Below are positions 47,460 to 57,967 of a stretch of 64,000 nt of DNA, piece by piece. Every line of letters starts with the position of its first letter. The stretch's first letter is position 1. The stretch spans positions 119,138-183,137 of the forward strand of contig DPXQ01000158.1 of NCBI GenBank assembly GCA_003527225.1. Reading direction: 5' to 3'. Made by a program: the position numbers and the translations under genes. The stretch is from Rhizobium sp. (GTDB lineage Bacteria > Pseudomonadota > Alphaproteobacteria > Rhizobiales > Rhizobiaceae). A model generated the notes under the pieces. It ran no database searches, had not been told where the DNA came from, and saw only the letters and a list, made by a program, of their open reading frames with translations.

Positions 47460-48497
47460 ATGAGATCGCTCACAATTCGCCGCCCCGACGATTGGCATCT
47501 GCATCTGCGCGATGGCGCAATGCTCGCAGGCGTCATTGGCGATACGAGCCGCCATTTCGCCCGCGCGATCATCATGCCGAACCTGGTGCCGCCGGTGGTG
47601 ACGACTGCCGATGCCCGCGCCTATCGCGACAGGATACTCGCTGTAATTCCGAAGGCTGATCGATTCGAACCGCTGATGACCCTATATCTGACGGAACAGA
47701 CCAGCCCGGACGATGTGGAGGAGGGGATGCGAAGCGGCCTCATCACCGCCGTCAAGCTCTATCCGGCCGGCGCGACGACCAATTCCAACAGCGGCGTGCG
47801 CGACATGGACAAGGCCATGCCGGTGCTCGAGCGCATGGCCAGGATCGGCCTCCCGCTCTGCGTGCATGGGGAAGTGACCACCCCCGATGTCGATATCTTT
47901 GATCGTGAAGCCGTGTTCATCGACACCGTGCTCGATCCCCTGCGCCGCCGGTTGCCGGAACTGAAAGTCACGATGGAGCATGTGACCACATCGAACGGCA
48001 TCGACTATATCAAGTCGGCGGGCAAGAATATCGCGGGTTCGATCACCACGCACCACCTGATCATCAACCGCAATGCAATCCTCGTCGGCGGCATCCGCCC
48101 ACACTACTACTGCCTGCCGGTCGCCAAGCGAGAGAGCCACCGTCTGGCCTTGCGGGCAGCGGCAACCTCGGGCGACGCCCGCTTCTTCCTGGGTACGGAT
48201 TCCGCGCCGCATGTCGATCCGCTTAAGGAGTGCGCTTGCGGTTGCGCCGGGATCTATTCTTCGCCTAACACCATGAGCTGCATCGCCCATGTCTTCGAGC
48301 AGGAAGGCGCTCTCGATAGGCTGGAAGCCTTCGTCTCGCTCAACGGTCCCGCCTGGTACGGGTTGAAACCCAATGACGAGACGATCACGCTGGTAAGGCG
48401 CGATGCGCCCATCGAATTTCCGAAGAAGGTCGAGACCGGCGCCGGGCCTGTGACTGTTTTCGATCCCATGTTCCCGCTCTATTGGGACGTTGCTTGA
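47460..48497 (+). CDS. pyrC: Dihydroorotase (class II)
   Basis: 345 residues. It cyclises carbamoyl aspartate to dihydroorotate, step three of UMP synthesis. [11 protein letters not shown] gives the metal-binding His pair, [13 protein letters not shown] the carboxylated-lysine region, then [19 protein letters not shown] and the catalytic Asp in FLGTDSAPH. The short E. coli-like class. The ATG at 47460 follows GGAGGT by nine bases. Confidence 0.95.
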   Translation: MRSLTIRRPDDWHLHLRDGAMLAGVIGDTSRHFARAIIMPNLVPPVVTTADARAYRDRILAVIPKADRFEPLMTLYLTEQTSPDDVEEGMRSGLITAVKLYPAGATTNSNSGVRDMDKAMPVLERMARIGLPLCVHGEVTTPDVDIFDREAVFIDTVLDPLRRRLPELKVTMEHVTTSNGIDYIKSAGKNIAGSITTHHLIINRNAILVGGIRPHYYCLPVAKRESHRLALRAAATSGDARFFLGTDSAPHVDPLKECACGCAGIYSSPNTMSCIAHVFEQEGALDRLEAFVSLNGPAWYGLKPNDETITLVRRDAPIEFPKKVETGAGPVTVFDPMFPLYWDVA

Positions 48498-48629
48498 CAG
48501 CACAAGCATCGACGGCAACCAACATTGGAATTAGCGCCGCTTTTGGGCGGCGTACTTGTCTTGCAGTAAGATGGAATCTGGCTTAGGCATTTGATTCTTG
48601 GCTTAATGAATTCTGCATGAGGAGTTTCC

Positions 48630-48983
48630 ATGACGTTCCAAGAATCCGTTTCTACTGTTCTTTCGAAGTATATGGATTTCAATGGCCGCGCCGCGCGGCC
48701 TGAATTCTGGTGGTTTGCGCTGTTCAGCTTCCTCGTCAATATCGTCGCCTCGGTAATCGATGAGATAATCTTCGGAGTGGGCATCCTGGACACGCTTTCC
48801 GCCTTGGCCCTGCTCCTGCCGAGCCTCGCAGTGGGCGCCCGTCGTCTTCATGACATCGATCGCTCCGCCTGGTGGTTGCTGCTGGTGCTCGTGCCGATCG
48901 TCGGCTGGATCGTCCTGATCTATTTCAATGTCCAGCCAGGGCAGCAGGGCGAAAACCAGTACGGCCAGCCGCCGGTCGCCTGA
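48630..48983 (+). CDS. DUF805 small membrane protein
   Basis: 117 residues with about four hydrophobic segments. MDFNGRAARPEFWWFALF and ARRLHDIDRSAWWLLLVLVPIVGWIVL match DUF805. Unlike the DUF805 protein at 7730 it has the more common GRAARPEFWWF start. The protein sits between pyrC and pyrE without an evident link to pyrimidine synthesis. Function unknown. Confidence 0.88.
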   Translation: MTFQESVSTVLSKYMDFNGRAARPEFWWFALFSFLVNIVASVIDEIIFGVGILDTLSALALLLPSLAVGARRLHDIDRSAWWLLLVLVPIVGWIVLIYFNVQPGQQGENQYGQPPVA

Positions 48984-49168
48984 CGCGTCCGCAGTTGAAT
49001 TCGGCCGGGTGATGGTTCCCGGCTGAATTGTCTCTCAATGCGCCCTTGCTGTTCGCATGTCGCGCGGCGTCAAGGCAATCGCTGCCCCTCGCGCACAAGC
49101 ATCTGGAAAGCCGGGCAGCTTGCTGCTATTGGCGTCCATGTCCAGAGCAAGATGACAAGGAGCCCGCC

Positions 49169-49861
49169 ATGATCCCGACGACATTCTCCGATCCCGCCGT
49201 GATGGCCGAACTCGTTGCGAAGATGCTCTGGGAAATCAAGGCGGTGCATTTCTCCGCCGACAAGCCCTACAAGCTGTCCTCCGGGATGATGAGCCCGGTC
49301 TATATCGACTGCCGCAAGCTGATCTCCTATCCGCGCATTCGCTCGGCGGTGATGGACTTCGCCGCCGCGACCATCCTTCGCGAGGCGGGCTTCGAGCAGT
49401 TCGATGTCGTCGCTGGAGGCGAGACGGCAGGTATTCCGTTTGCGGCTTTTCTGGCCGACCGGCTCGGCCTGCCGATGATCTACGTGCGCAAGGCCCCGAA
49501 GGGCCATGGCCGCAATGCGCAGATCGAGGGCCATATGCCGGAGGGTGCGCGGGTGCTGGTCATCGAGGATCTGACGACGGCCGGCGGCAGCATGTTCAAG
49601 TTCATCGATGCGGTTCGCGCCGCCGGCGGCGTGGTCGACCACGGTATTGCCCTTTTCTATTACGGCATTTTCCCTGAAGCCAAGGAACGCTTCGTCAACG
49701 GCAACGTTACGCTCCACTACATCGCCACCTGGCGCGAAGTCCTCGCCGTCGCTCGTGCTCAGAAACTTTTCGACGAGAAGACGCTTTCGGAAGTCGAGGC
49801 ATTTCTCGATGCGCCGCTCGCCTGGTCTGCTCGCAACGGAGGAGTTGCAGCTCTCGCCTGA
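49169..49861 (+). CDS. pyrE: Orotate phosphoribosyltransferase
   Basis: 230 residues. It makes orotidine 5'-phosphate from orotate and [23 protein letters not shown] is the substrate loop, [16 protein letters not shown] and [18 protein letters not shown] (the PRPP-binding motif) are intact. The ATG at 49169 follows AAGGAG; the longer reading from 49028 is upstream sequence. pyrC lies 672 bases upstream on the same strand, and fructokinase follows after 70 bases. Confidence 0.95.
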   Translation: MIPTTFSDPAVMAELVAKMLWEIKAVHFSADKPYKLSSGMMSPVYIDCRKLISYPRIRSAVMDFAAATILREAGFEQFDVVAGGETAGIPFAAFLADRLGLPMIYVRKAPKGHGRNAQIEGHMPEGARVLVIEDLTTAGGSMFKFIDAVRAAGGVVDHGIALFYYGIFPEAKERFVNGNVTLHYIATWREVLAVARAQKLFDEKTLSEVEAFLDAPLAWSARNGGVAALA

Positions 49862-49931
49862 TGCGGGGCTGGCAATCCCGGACGGATTGCTTTAAATCGA
49901 TTGAAATCGTAAAAGCTACCGGGAGGCTCGA

Positions 49932-50858
49932 ATGATCGTATGCTGTGGTGAAGCTCTCATCGACATGCTGCCGCGTGAAACCACGCTGGGCGAGAAGGGA
50001 TTCGCCCCCTATGCCGGCGGCGCGATCTTCAACACGGCCATCGCCCTGGGGAGGCTCGGGATACCGACCGGTTTCTTCACTGGCCTTTCCGACGACATGA
50101 TGGGTGACATCCTTCGTGACACATTGAAATCGAGCCATGTTGATTTTTCCTATTGCGCGACGCTCCCTCGCCCCACCACGATTGCCTTCGTAAAGCTGGT
50201 CGAGGGCCAGGCGACCTATGCCTTCTACGACGAGAACACGGCGGGGCGGATGATCACCGAGAAGGATCTTCCAGCGCTTGGCGAAGACTGCGAGGCCTTG
50301 CATTTTGGTGCCATCAGCCTCATTGTCGAGCCCTGCGGCTCCACCTATGAGGCGCTCATGACCCGCGAGCATGCCCGCCGCGTCATCTCGCTCGACCCGA
50401 ATATCCGCCCGGGTTTCATCAAGGACAAGCCGGCGCATATGGCGCGCCTCAATCGCATGGCGGCGATGGCGGATATCGTCAAGTTCTCTGACGAGGATCT
50501 CTCCTGGTTCGGCATTGAAGGCGCACCGGGCGACCAGGCCCGTCACTGGCTCGATCTGGGCGCCAAGCTGGTCGTGATCACTCGCGGAGCGGATGGGGCG
50601 ATAGGCTACACCAAAAATTTCAGCGTCTCCGTGCCGAGTGAGCGCGTGACGGTGGTCGATACGGTGGGTGCTGGCGACACCTTCGATGCAGGAATTCTAG
50701 CATCGCTCAAGATGCAGGGACTACTGACCAAGGCCAAGGTTGCCGCAATCGAAGAGCAGTCAGTCCGCAATGCGCTTTCGCTGGGTGCCAAGGCGGCAGC
50801 CGTGACGGTGTCGCGGGCCGGGGCGAATCCGCCCTTCGCCCATGAAATCGGGCTCTGA
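49932..50858 (+). CDS. frk: PfkB-family fructokinase
   Basis: 308 residues. It phosphorylates fructose to fructose 6-phosphate. The start VCCGEALIDMLP, the substrate loop GGAIFNTAIALGRLG, and the catalytic DTVGAGDTFDAG with its Asp base are PfkB signatures. In Rhizobium leguminosarum a fructokinase gene also lies by pyrE. It gives the fructose brought in by FrcBCA an entry to Pgi (51849) and glycolysis/Entner-Doudoroff. GGGAGG lies just before the ATG. Confidence 0.9.
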   Translation: MIVCCGEALIDMLPRETTLGEKGFAPYAGGAIFNTAIALGRLGIPTGFFTGLSDDMMGDILRDTLKSSHVDFSYCATLPRPTTIAFVKLVEGQATYAFYDENTAGRMITEKDLPALGEDCEALHFGAISLIVEPCGSTYEALMTREHARRVISLDPNIRPGFIKDKPAHMARLNRMAAMADIVKFSDEDLSWFGIEGAPGDQARHWLDLGAKLVVITRGADGAIGYTKNFSVSVPSERVTVVDTVGAGDTFDAGILASLKMQGLLTKAKVAAIEEQSVRNALSLGAKAAAVTVSRAGANPPFAHEIGL

Positions 50859-51038
50859 GGCAACAAGGGCGATCCTGCCGTATCGGCGAAGGCCGATTGA
50901 TGCCAGGGTGCTTCTGGCCTACTTTAGGAATATCGCACCTGTCGTGCTTCTTTGTATGAGAGGAGCCGAGGCGTCTACGGCCCTTGGGGGTCGCGCCCGT
51001 GAGGGTTCAACCGACTTGCCACCAAAAGGAACGGACGG

Positions 51039-51794
51039 ATGACCAAGGAATTCGAAGGTAAAGTTGCACTCGTGACGGGTGCTGGCTCCGGTATTGGTGC
51101 TGCCTGCGCAAGTCAGCTGGCCGAGCAGGGAGCGAAGGTTGTCGCCGCCGACATGAACCTCGATGGCGCGCAGAAGGTTGTCGACGCGATCAAGGCGGCC
51201 GGCGGCTCGGCGAGCGCCTTCAAGATCGATGTGAGCGATCCGGAAGCCGTCAAGGCGATGATCGATTTCACAGTAAAGACCTATGGCGCTCTCGATTGCG
51301 CGGTCAACAATGCCGGCATCGGCGGACCGTTGAAGCCCATCGCCGAATACGAAATAGACGAATGGACGCACGTCATCGACGTCAACCAGAACTCGGTCTT
51401 CTATTGCATGAAATACGAGATCGAGGCGATGCTGCGGAAGGGCAAAGGCTCGATCGTCAACATGTCGTCCATCTTAGGCACCAATGGCATCGGTGCCGCG
51501 CCGGCCTACGTTTCCGCCAAACACGCCCTGGTTGGAATGACCAAGTCGGCGGCGATCGCCTATTCCGCGCTGGGCGTGCGCGTCAATGCCGTCGGTCCGG
51601 GCTATATCCGCACGCCGCTGATCGAAAACAGCCTGGACAAGGAAAGCATCGCTGGCCTCGTTGGCCTGCATCCGATTGGCCGCCTCGGCACCTCGGAGGA
51701 AGTCGCGAACCTGACCCTCTTCCTTCTGTCCGACAAGGCCTCCTTCATCACCGGCAGCTATCACCTCGTCGATGGTGGCTACGCGGCGCAGTAG
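51039..51794 (+). CDS. SDR-family NAD(P)-dependent dehydrogenase
   Basis: 251 residues, a classical short-chain dehydrogenase. TGAGSGIG (15-22) for the cofactor, NNAG, catalytic Ser in VNMSSILG and YVSAK. The DMNLDGAQ after the second strand suggests NAD(H) preference (Asp). The C-terminal GSYHLVDGGY is typical. Substrate unknown. Convergent with pgi. Confidence 0.9.
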   Translation: MTKEFEGKVALVTGAGSGIGAACASQLAEQGAKVVAADMNLDGAQKVVDAIKAAGGSASAFKIDVSDPEAVKAMIDFTVKTYGALDCAVNNAGIGGPLKPIAEYEIDEWTHVIDVNQNSVFYCMKYEIEAMLRKGKGSIVNMSSILGTNGIGAAPAYVSAKHALVGMTKSAAIAYSALGVRVNAVGPGYIRTPLIENSLDKESIAGLVGLHPIGRLGTSEEVANLTLFLLSDKASFITGSYHLVDGGYAAQ

Positions 51795-51813
51795 CGGGCG
51801 GGCTTCCACGGAA

Positions 51814-51831
51814 GGCCGCGCCGTCGCGGCC
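51814..51831. terminator. GC-rich hairpin between convergent SDR and pgi genes
   Basis: Perfect 7-bp stem GGCCGCG (51814-51820) with CGCGGCC (51825-51831), tetraloop CCGT. Sited in the 54-base gap between two stops; no T-run. Confidence 0.45.
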
Positions 51832-51848
51832 GTCCTTGGGCCTTGGAC

Positions 51849-53474
51849 CTACTTTCCTCTGGACAGGATAGCGGCGACCAATCCCGCCGTCGAGCTGTCG
51901 TGTCCGGATGCGCCGACCTTTCCTTCCACGATGGGAAGCAGTCCGGTCGCCAGCTCCTTGCCGAGTTCCACGCCCCACTGGTCGAAGGAATTGATACGGA
52001 AAAGGACACCTTCCACGAAGACACGATGCTCGTAGAGCGCGATCAGCCGACCAAGCGCAAACGGCGTCAGCTGATCGTAGACGAATGTGACCGACGGGCG
52101 GTTGCCTGAGAAGACGCGATGCGGGGCGATCAGGTCGGCCTGCTGGTCATCCATGCCCTTCGCCCTCAGTTGCACCTTGGCTTCGGCAAGCGTGCGTCCT
52201 TTCATCAGCGCTTCCGATTGCGCCAGGCAATTGGCGATCAGCAGCTCGTGCTGGTGGCGAAGCTCGTGTTCGAAACCGCGCGCCGCGATCATGAATTCCA
52301 CCGGTACGACAGTCGTGCCCTGGTGGATCAGCTGGTAGAACGCGTGCTGGCCGTTGGTTCCGGGCTCACCCCAGACGACCGGCCCGGAGGAACCCACGAC
52401 CGGCTTGCCGTCGATCGTCACGCTCTTGCCATTTGATTCCATGTCGAGCTGCTGGAGATAGGCGGGAAAACGCGAGAGCCGCTGGTCATAGGGCAGGATG
52501 GCGCGGGACGGATAGCCCAGCACATTGCGATGGTAGAAACCGATCAGCCCGAGAAGCATCGGCAGGTTCCGGCGCGTCGGTGTTGCGCGGAAGTGGTTGT
52601 CCATGGCATGCGCACCGTCGAGAAAATAGCCGAAATTCTCCCGTCCGATGGCGATCATCAGCGACAGACCGATTGCCGACCAGATCGAATACCGGCCGCC
52701 CACCCAATCCCAGAAGCCGAAAATCCGGTCGGCGGGAATGCCGAATGCCGCGACGGCATCGAGTGCGGTGGAAACAGCGGCGAAATGCAGACCAATGGCA
52801 TCTTCCCCCAGCTCTCTGGCGATGAAGGTCCGCGCCGTATGCGCATTGGTCATGGTCTCGATGGTGGTGAAGGTCTTCGATGCAACGATGAAAAGCGTCG
52901 TTTCCGCGCTGAGGAGCTTGAGGGTGTCGGCGATATGCGCGCTGTCGACATTGGAGACGAAGTGAACGCGAGGTCCGTCATGGAAGGGCGCCAGCGCCAG
53001 GGTCGCCATCGCCGGACCGAGATCCGATCCGCCGATGCCGATATTGATGACATCGGTGATCTTCTTGCCGGTCGCGCCCTTGACGCTTCCGTCGCGAATG
53101 CTCTCGGCGAAGTGGCCCATGGCGTTGAGTACCGCATTGATGTCCGGCATGACATCCTTGCCGTCCACGAGTACCGGCGTGTTGGCGCGGTTGCGCAGCG
53201 CCGTGTGGAGGACCGCGCGTCCCTCGGTGAAATTGATGGCTTCACCGGCAAACATGGCATCGCGTTTCTCGCGGACGCCAGCCTCGTCGCAGAGCTGTTC
53301 GAGCAGCTCCACGATCTCCTCGTTCACCGCGCATTTGGAATAATCCATCAGCAGGTCATCCAGGCTCGCGCTGAAGCGGGAAAACCGGGCCTCGTCCGCT
53401 GCAAAGGCCGCGCGAAGATCCTCGGCTCTGGTGGCCGCTGCGGTGCTGGTCAGCTTGTCGATGATCGCCTGCAT
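51849..53474 (-). CDS. pgi: Glucose-6-phosphate isomerase
   Basis: 541 residues from ATG 53474, the usual length; upstream in-frame sequence to 53897 is not part of it. It interconverts glucose 6-phosphate and fructose 6-phosphate. Blocks: [57 protein letters not shown] and [17 protein letters not shown], holding the catalytic residues. It links fructose entry (frc, frk) to Entner-Doudoroff and pentose-phosphate routes. Confidence 0.97.
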   Translation of the reverse strand: MQAIIDKLTSTAAATRAEDLRAAFAADEARFSRFSASLDDLLMDYSKCAVNEEIVELLEQLCDEAGVREKRDAMFAGEAINFTEGRAVLHTALRNRANTPVLVDGKDVMPDINAVLNAMGHFAESIRDGSVKGATGKKITDVINIGIGGSDLGPAMATLALAPFHDGPRVHFVSNVDSAHIADTLKLLSAETTLFIVASKTFTTIETMTNAHTARTFIARELGEDAIGLHFAAVSTALDAVAAFGIPADRIFGFWDWVGGRYSIWSAIGLSLMIAIGRENFGYFLDGAHAMDNHFRATPTRRNLPMLLGLIGFYHRNVLGYPSRAILPYDQRLSRFPAYLQQLDMESNGKSVTIDGKPVVGSSGPVVWGEPGTNGQHAFYQLIHQGTTVVPVEFMIAARGFEHELRHQHELLIANCLAQSEALMKGRTLAEAKVQLRAKGMDDQQADLIAPHRVFSGNRPSVTFVYDQLTPFALGRLIALYEHRVFVEGVLFRINSFDQWGVELGKELATGLLPIVEGKVGASGHDSSTAGLVAAILSRGK

Positions 53475-53680
53475 CAGTTCGTCCCTTGATTGCCGGATAA
53501 GGCCCGCGACACTAGTCTGCCGTCCGGCATCGATCAAGGCACGATGCGCCGCTGCCGGAAGCATCGTCGCGGCACAAATTCGGGAGAGAGAACGGCGCGT
53601 CGGCGTGAACCACAGCCAGGCGCCACTGGGCCAAGCCAGGACGCGCCGCATGTCATATGCGCAATCGGCTCGATATGGGC

Positions 53681-55387
53681 TTAGGCGCTCGGACGCAATT
53701 CGCGGCGCAGGATCTTGCCGACATTGGATTTGGGCAGCTCGTCGCGGAATTCGATGAAGCGCGGGCGCTTGTAGTTGGTCAGGTTGGCCGCGCAATGAGC
53801 CTTGAGATCCACTTCGGTCAGCTGCGGATCCTTCCTGACGACGAAGAGCTTCACCGCTTCGCCCGAATGCGGATCCGGAACCCCGATCGCCGCGCATTCC
53901 AGAACGCCCGGGTGCATTGCCGCCACTTCCTCTATCTCGTTCGGATAGACGTTGAAGCCGGACACGAGGATCATGTCCTTCTTGCGATCGACGATCTTGA
54001 TATAGCCCCGCTCGTCCATCATGCCCATGTCGCCAGAACGGAAGAACCCGTCGGCGGTCATCACCTTTTCCGTCTCCTCCGGGCGCTGCCAGTATCCGGC
54101 CATCACCTGCGGACCGCGGATGCAGATCTCGCCCACCTCGCCAAGCGACAGGGTATTACCGTCCTCGTCGCGGATCTCGATGTCGGTGGAGGGAAGTGGC
54201 AGGCCGATCATGCCAGAGAACACAGTGGAATCGAGCCGGTTGGCGGTCGCCACCGGCGAGGTCTCCGACAGCCCGTAGCCTTCGGTGATCGGGCATCCGG
54301 TCATCTCGAGCCAACGCTCGGCGACCGGTCGCTGTACGGCCATGCCGCCGCCAAGCACCAGGAGAAGGGAAGAAAAATCGAGGTTCTTGAAATCCGGATT
54401 GTTCATCAGCGCATTGAACAGGGTGTTCAGGCCGGGGAATATATGCGCCTTGTGTTGCTGCATTTCCTTCACGAAGGCGGGAATATCGCGCGGATTGGCG
54501 ATCAGCACGTTTTGGCTTCCCGTTGCCACCCCCATGAGCGAATTCACCGTCAGCGCGAAAATATGGTAGAGCGGCAAGGCGCAGATGAAGGTCATGGCTT
54601 CGGGGCGGGCCTTGGTGGCGAAGACCGCTTCCAGCCAGACCGCGATCTGTTCCTCATTGGAGAGCAGGTTGGCATGCGTCAGCGTCGCGCCCTTCGACAC
54701 GCCCGTCGTGCCGCCGGTATATTGCAGGAAGGCAACGTCGCTGCCATTGACCTCGACCGGCTTGAGGGTCTGCCGAGCGGCCTCGGCGAGAATCCGCTTG
54801 AAGCTCTTGTGGTTCGGGATCGACCAGGCGGGCACCAGCTTCTTCACCTTGCGCACGACGAAATTGACGATGTGTCCCTTTAAGCCAAGCATGTCGCCCA
54901 TTGTCAGGACGATCACATGTTTGATCGGCACATGCGCAAGCACCTGCTCGACGGTATGGGCGAAGTTCTCGAGCACGAAGATCGCCTTGGCGCCGGAATC
55001 CTTCAGCTGGTGCTCGAGTTCGCGCGGCGTGTAGAGCGGGTTGACGTTCACCACGACAAAACCTGCACGCAGGATGCCGTACACGGTCACCGGGTTTTGC
55101 AGGATGTTCGGTGTCATTACCGCGACGCGGTCGCCCTTGTGCAATCCCTGCGCCTGAAGCCAGGCCCCGATCTTGCGGGACTGCGCTTCAAGTTCGCGGA
55201 AGGTCATGCCCCGGCCCATGCTCGAAAAGGCAAGCCGGTCGGCATATCGCGCGCAGCTGCTTTCAAAAAGGGCGCCGAGAGACGCATGCGCAAGAGGCGG
55301 AATCTCTGCCGGTACGACTTCGGGATAAGAAGCAAGCCAGACTTTTTCCGCTGCGCGGCCGCTGCGGCGGCTTGATAGATCCGACAT
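53681..55387 (-). CDS. fadD: Long-chain fatty-acid--CoA ligase
   Basis: 568 residues from ATG 55387. It activates fatty acids to acyl-CoA through an acyl-adenylate. AMP-binding motifs: [19 protein letters not shown] (P-loop), [38 protein letters not shown], and [12 protein letters not shown]. The catalytic lysine region is [12 protein letters not shown] at the C-terminus. An 18-bp dyad 129 bases upstream of the start is a candidate operator. Confidence 0.93.
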   Translation of the reverse strand: MSDLSSRRSGRAAEKVWLASYPEVVPAEIPPLAHASLGALFESSCARYADRLAFSSMGRGMTFRELEAQSRKIGAWLQAQGLHKGDRVAVMTPNILQNPVTVYGILRAGFVVVNVNPLYTPRELEHQLKDSGAKAIFVLENFAHTVEQVLAHVPIKHVIVLTMGDMLGLKGHIVNFVVRKVKKLVPAWSIPNHKSFKRILAEAARQTLKPVEVNGSDVAFLQYTGGTTGVSKGATLTHANLLSNEEQIAVWLEAVFATKARPEAMTFICALPLYHIFALTVNSLMGVATGSQNVLIANPRDIPAFVKEMQQHKAHIFPGLNTLFNALMNNPDFKNLDFSSLLLVLGGGMAVQRPVAERWLEMTGCPITEGYGLSETSPVATANRLDSTVFSGMIGLPLPSTDIEIRDEDGNTLSLGEVGEICIRGPQVMAGYWQRPEETEKVMTADGFFRSGDMGMMDERGYIKIVDRKKDMILVSGFNVYPNEIEEVAAMHPGVLECAAIGVPDPHSGEAVKLFVVRKDPQLTEVDLKAHCAANLTNYKRPRFIEFRDELPKSNVGKILRRELRPSA

Positions 55388-55515
55388 GTTCTTCCTCCCG
55401 GTATGACGGCTGTCCACGCTCGCCGGTGTCCGGCAAACGTGATTTCCTCCTCGTTGCTTGACTGCGAGATTATGCCTTTGGTCCCACGGTTCAAGCCCGA
55501 ACACGTCTAACTAAC

Positions 55516-55533
55516 ATTGACGTAAACGTCAAT
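55516..55533. promoter_or_regulatory. Inverted repeat ATTGACGT-AA-ACGTCAAT upstream of fadD, candidate operator
   Basis: Perfect 8-bp arms with a 2-base spacer, 129 bases before the fadD ATG. The GACGTnnACGTC core resembles operators of MerR/TetR-type regulators of fatty-acid and branched-chain amino-acid breakdown (for example LiuR-like motifs). The binding protein is not in the window. Confidence 0.6.
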
Positions 55534-55792
55534 AAACCTTGAGATTTCACGCCGCCTCATCAACTGCATTCCCAGGGACGTCCGAAGGGAACCCTTGATG
55601 TCGTGAACCGTTCGGCTGCTGCAACCCCGAACCTGGCAGAAAACAAGGAACGGTTCACTCGGAGAGAAGGTTTCGCCTCGGTGGGCCTTCATAGACTGCC
55701 TCACCATTCAGGGCTTCACATGGCTGCAATCCGTCTCCGTTAAGCACGGTATTCAAGGCAGCCATTCGGCAATCCATGGAACGGAGTTCGGC
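55534..55792. other. Remainder of the fadD-ugd intergenic gap
   Basis: The fadD-ugd gap is 405 bases in total. Beyond the fadD dyad it holds the ribosome site ACGGAG before the GTG of ugd and probably the ugd promoter. No ORF or structured RNA was recognised. Confidence 0.4.
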
Positions 55793-57109
55793 GTGCGCAT
55801 AGCGATCATCGGTACCGGATATGTAGGTCTCGTCTCTGGCGTATGCCTTTCGGATTTTGGTCATGATGTCGTCTGCGTGGACAATGCCGAAGCCAAGATC
55901 GCCCAATTGAACGCCGGCAAGGTCCCGATCTTCGAGCCGGGCCTTGAGGAGATGATTGCCAAGAATGTCGCGGCCGGTCGCCTGCGCTTCACGACGGATC
56001 TTGCCGGTCCCATCGGGGAGGCCGACGTGGTCTTTGTCGCCGTGGGCACCCCGGCCCGCAAGAGCGACGGTCATGCCGACTTGACCTATGTGCATGCCGC
56101 CGTGCGCCAGGCCGCGCGGGCGCTACGTGGATTTACCGTCCTCGTCACCAAATCGACGGTCCCGGTCGGAACCGGCGACCATCTGGAACGGATCATCCGG
56201 GAGGTCAATCCGCAGGCGGATGTGGCTGTCGTTTCCAATCCTGAATTCCTGCGCGAGGGCGCCGCGATCAGCGACTTCATGGCTCCGGACCGCATTGTCG
56301 TCGGCATCAACGACGAGCGCGCGATGGAAATCATGGCGGATGTCTATAAGGCCCTCGATCCGGCGAGGCATCCGGTCGTGTTCACTTCGCGTCGCACCGC
56401 TGAGCTGACCAAATACGCCGCGAATGCCTTTCTGGCTCTGAAGCTCGCCTATATCAACGAGATCGCCGATCTTTGCGAGGAGGTCGGTGCGAATGTGCAG
56501 GACGTCTCGCGCGGCATGGGACTCGATAGCCGCATCGGCCTGAAGTTCCTCAATGCCGGTCCTGGTTATGGTGGCTCCTGCTTTCCGAAGGATACGCTGG
56601 CGCTCGTCAAGACGGCACAGGATCATAACAGCCCGATTCGTCTGATTGAAACGATTGTCGGCATCAACGAAACCCGCAAGCGCGCCATGGCCCGCAAGGT
56701 CGAGCGCGCCGTCGGCGGCGTCCTTCGCGGCAAAACCATCGGAATTCTGGGGCTTACCTTCAAGCCGGATACCGATGATATCCGCGAATCTCCAGCACTC
56801 TCCATCGTGCAGGCGCTCCTCGACAAGGGAGCGGTCCTGCGGGCTCATGACCCCCAAGGTATGCCGGCGGCGCGGGAGCTTATGCCCGAACTCGACTGTC
56901 ACGACAGTATCGAGGGTGCTGCCCAAGGTGCCGATGCCCTGGTGATCATTACGGAATGGAAGGAATTCCGGTCTCTTGATCTCGCCAGACTGAAGGAGAT
57001 CATGAGGGCTCCGGTTCTCGTCGACCTGCGGAATATCTACTCGGAATCAGAATTGGCGGGCCACGGCTTCACCTATGAAAGCGTCGGGCGGGTCGATCGT
57101 AGGGGCTGA
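55793..57109 (+). CDS. ugd: UDP-glucose 6-dehydrogenase
   Basis: 438 residues from GTG 55793. It oxidises UDP-glucose twice to UDP-glucuronate for exopolysaccharide or other surface sugars. The NAD-binding motif IIGTGYVGLVSGVCLS, KSTVPVGTGD, and the active-site Cys in GPGYGGSCFPKDT, with its TKYAANAFLALKLAYINEIADLCE helix, are complete. The rhizobial orthologue is rkpK. It stands alone, with no other polysaccharide genes in view. Confidence 0.94.
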   Translation: MRIAIIGTGYVGLVSGVCLSDFGHDVVCVDNAEAKIAQLNAGKVPIFEPGLEEMIAKNVAAGRLRFTTDLAGPIGEADVVFVAVGTPARKSDGHADLTYVHAAVRQAARALRGFTVLVTKSTVPVGTGDHLERIIREVNPQADVAVVSNPEFLREGAAISDFMAPDRIVVGINDERAMEIMADVYKALDPARHPVVFTSRRTAELTKYAANAFLALKLAYINEIADLCEEVGANVQDVSRGMGLDSRIGLKFLNAGPGYGGSCFPKDTLALVKTAQDHNSPIRLIETIVGINETRKRAMARKVERAVGGVLRGKTIGILGLTFKPDTDDIRESPALSIVQALLDKGAVLRAHDPQGMPAARELMPELDCHDSIEGAAQGADALVIITEWKEFRSLDLARLKEIMRAPVLVDLRNIYSESELAGHGFTYESVGRVDRRG

Positions 57110-57162
57110 TGAATGCCGCCGGTATCGCGTGTGGCGCGAACCTGCACGCGCCGCTCACCGCA

Positions 57163-57960
57163 TCAAAGGGCCGGGGCGATTGCGGTGCCACTCTTGTAGA
57201 GCACATATGCCGCGACGACGAAGATCACGCCGGCGAAGACACGGGTGAGCACGTTTCGTCCGGCTGCGAGCCGGGTGGCAAGCATCATGCCCCCGATACC
57301 TCCGGCGATACCGCCGGCAATGAATTCGGCGGCGATGCGCCAGTCGACAAGGCCGGAGATGGCATAGTTGATCGCTGTCGCCAGCCCGAAGGTGCCGACT
57401 GCGAAGAGCGAGGAGCCGACGGCGTTGATCATCGGCATCCCGGTGGCGAACATCAGCCCCGGCACGATCAGAAATCCGCCGCCGATACCGAAGAAGCCGG
57501 AAGCGGCACCGGCCGTGATGGCAACGCCGGCGGTCTTGAGGCAGGTGCGCAAGTCGATTTTCGGCTTGCAGGGCGCGGGTGCCTTGCGCGGTCTCAGCAT
57601 CAGGATGCCGACGCCCAGCATGAGAAGGCCAAACAGGAAAAGCAGCTTCTGCCCATCCATCGCCTTGCCGAGGCTGGAGCCGGCAAGCGCGCCGATTGTA
57701 CCCGTGGCGGCAAAGACGATGGCGCAACGCCACCAGACATGCCCCTTGCGGGCATGTCCGATCAGATTGGCGTAGGCATTGAGTGAAACGGCGAGCGCGC
57801 CGGTTCCGATGGCGATGTGCGGTTGGGCCACACCGACGACATACATCAGCAGGGGCGTGGCGAGGATGGACCCGCCGCCGCCGATCAGCCCGAGCGTGAA
57901 GCCGACAAGTCCACCTGAGCCGAGTGCTGCAATCGTTTGTTCGATCGTGCCGTCAACCAT
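57163..57960 (-). CDS. TauE/SafE family sulfite/sulfonate exporter
   Basis: 265 residues with about eight membrane helices and the family repeats GLIGGGGSILATPLLMYVVG and FFGIGGGFLIVPGLMFATG. Members export sulfite, sulfonates or related anions. Here it follows the persulfide dioxygenase-like gene by 7 bases, so it would remove the sulfite that enzyme makes. Confidence 0.9.
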   Translation of the reverse strand: MVDGTIEQTIAALGSGGLVGFTLGLIGGGGSILATPLLMYVVGVAQPHIAIGTGALAVSLNAYANLIGHARKGHVWWRCAIVFAATGTIGALAGSSLGKAMDGQKLLFLFGLLMLGVGILMLRPRKAPAPCKPKIDLRTCLKTAGVAITAGAASGFFGIGGGFLIVPGLMFATGMPMINAVGSSLFAVGTFGLATAINYAISGLVDWRIAAEFIAGGIAGGIGGMMLATRLAAGRNVLTRVFAGVIFVVAAYVLYKSGTAIAPAL

Positions 57961-57967
57961 GAAAGGG

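Noticed and set aside
48535..48552. CGCCGC/GCGGCG hairpin after pyrC as terminator
   Set aside because: Only six base pairs, with T bases in the loop rather than after it; too weak to annotate.
49028..49168. 47-residue extension of PyrE
   Set aside because: The ATG at 49169 with AAGGAG and the family start are better; the extension is Cys/Arg-rich non-conserved sequence.
53475..53897. 141-residue N-terminal extension of Pgi
   Set aside because: Pgi is 541 residues from ATG 53474 in this group; the extension runs through the intergenic gap into the fadD 3' end.
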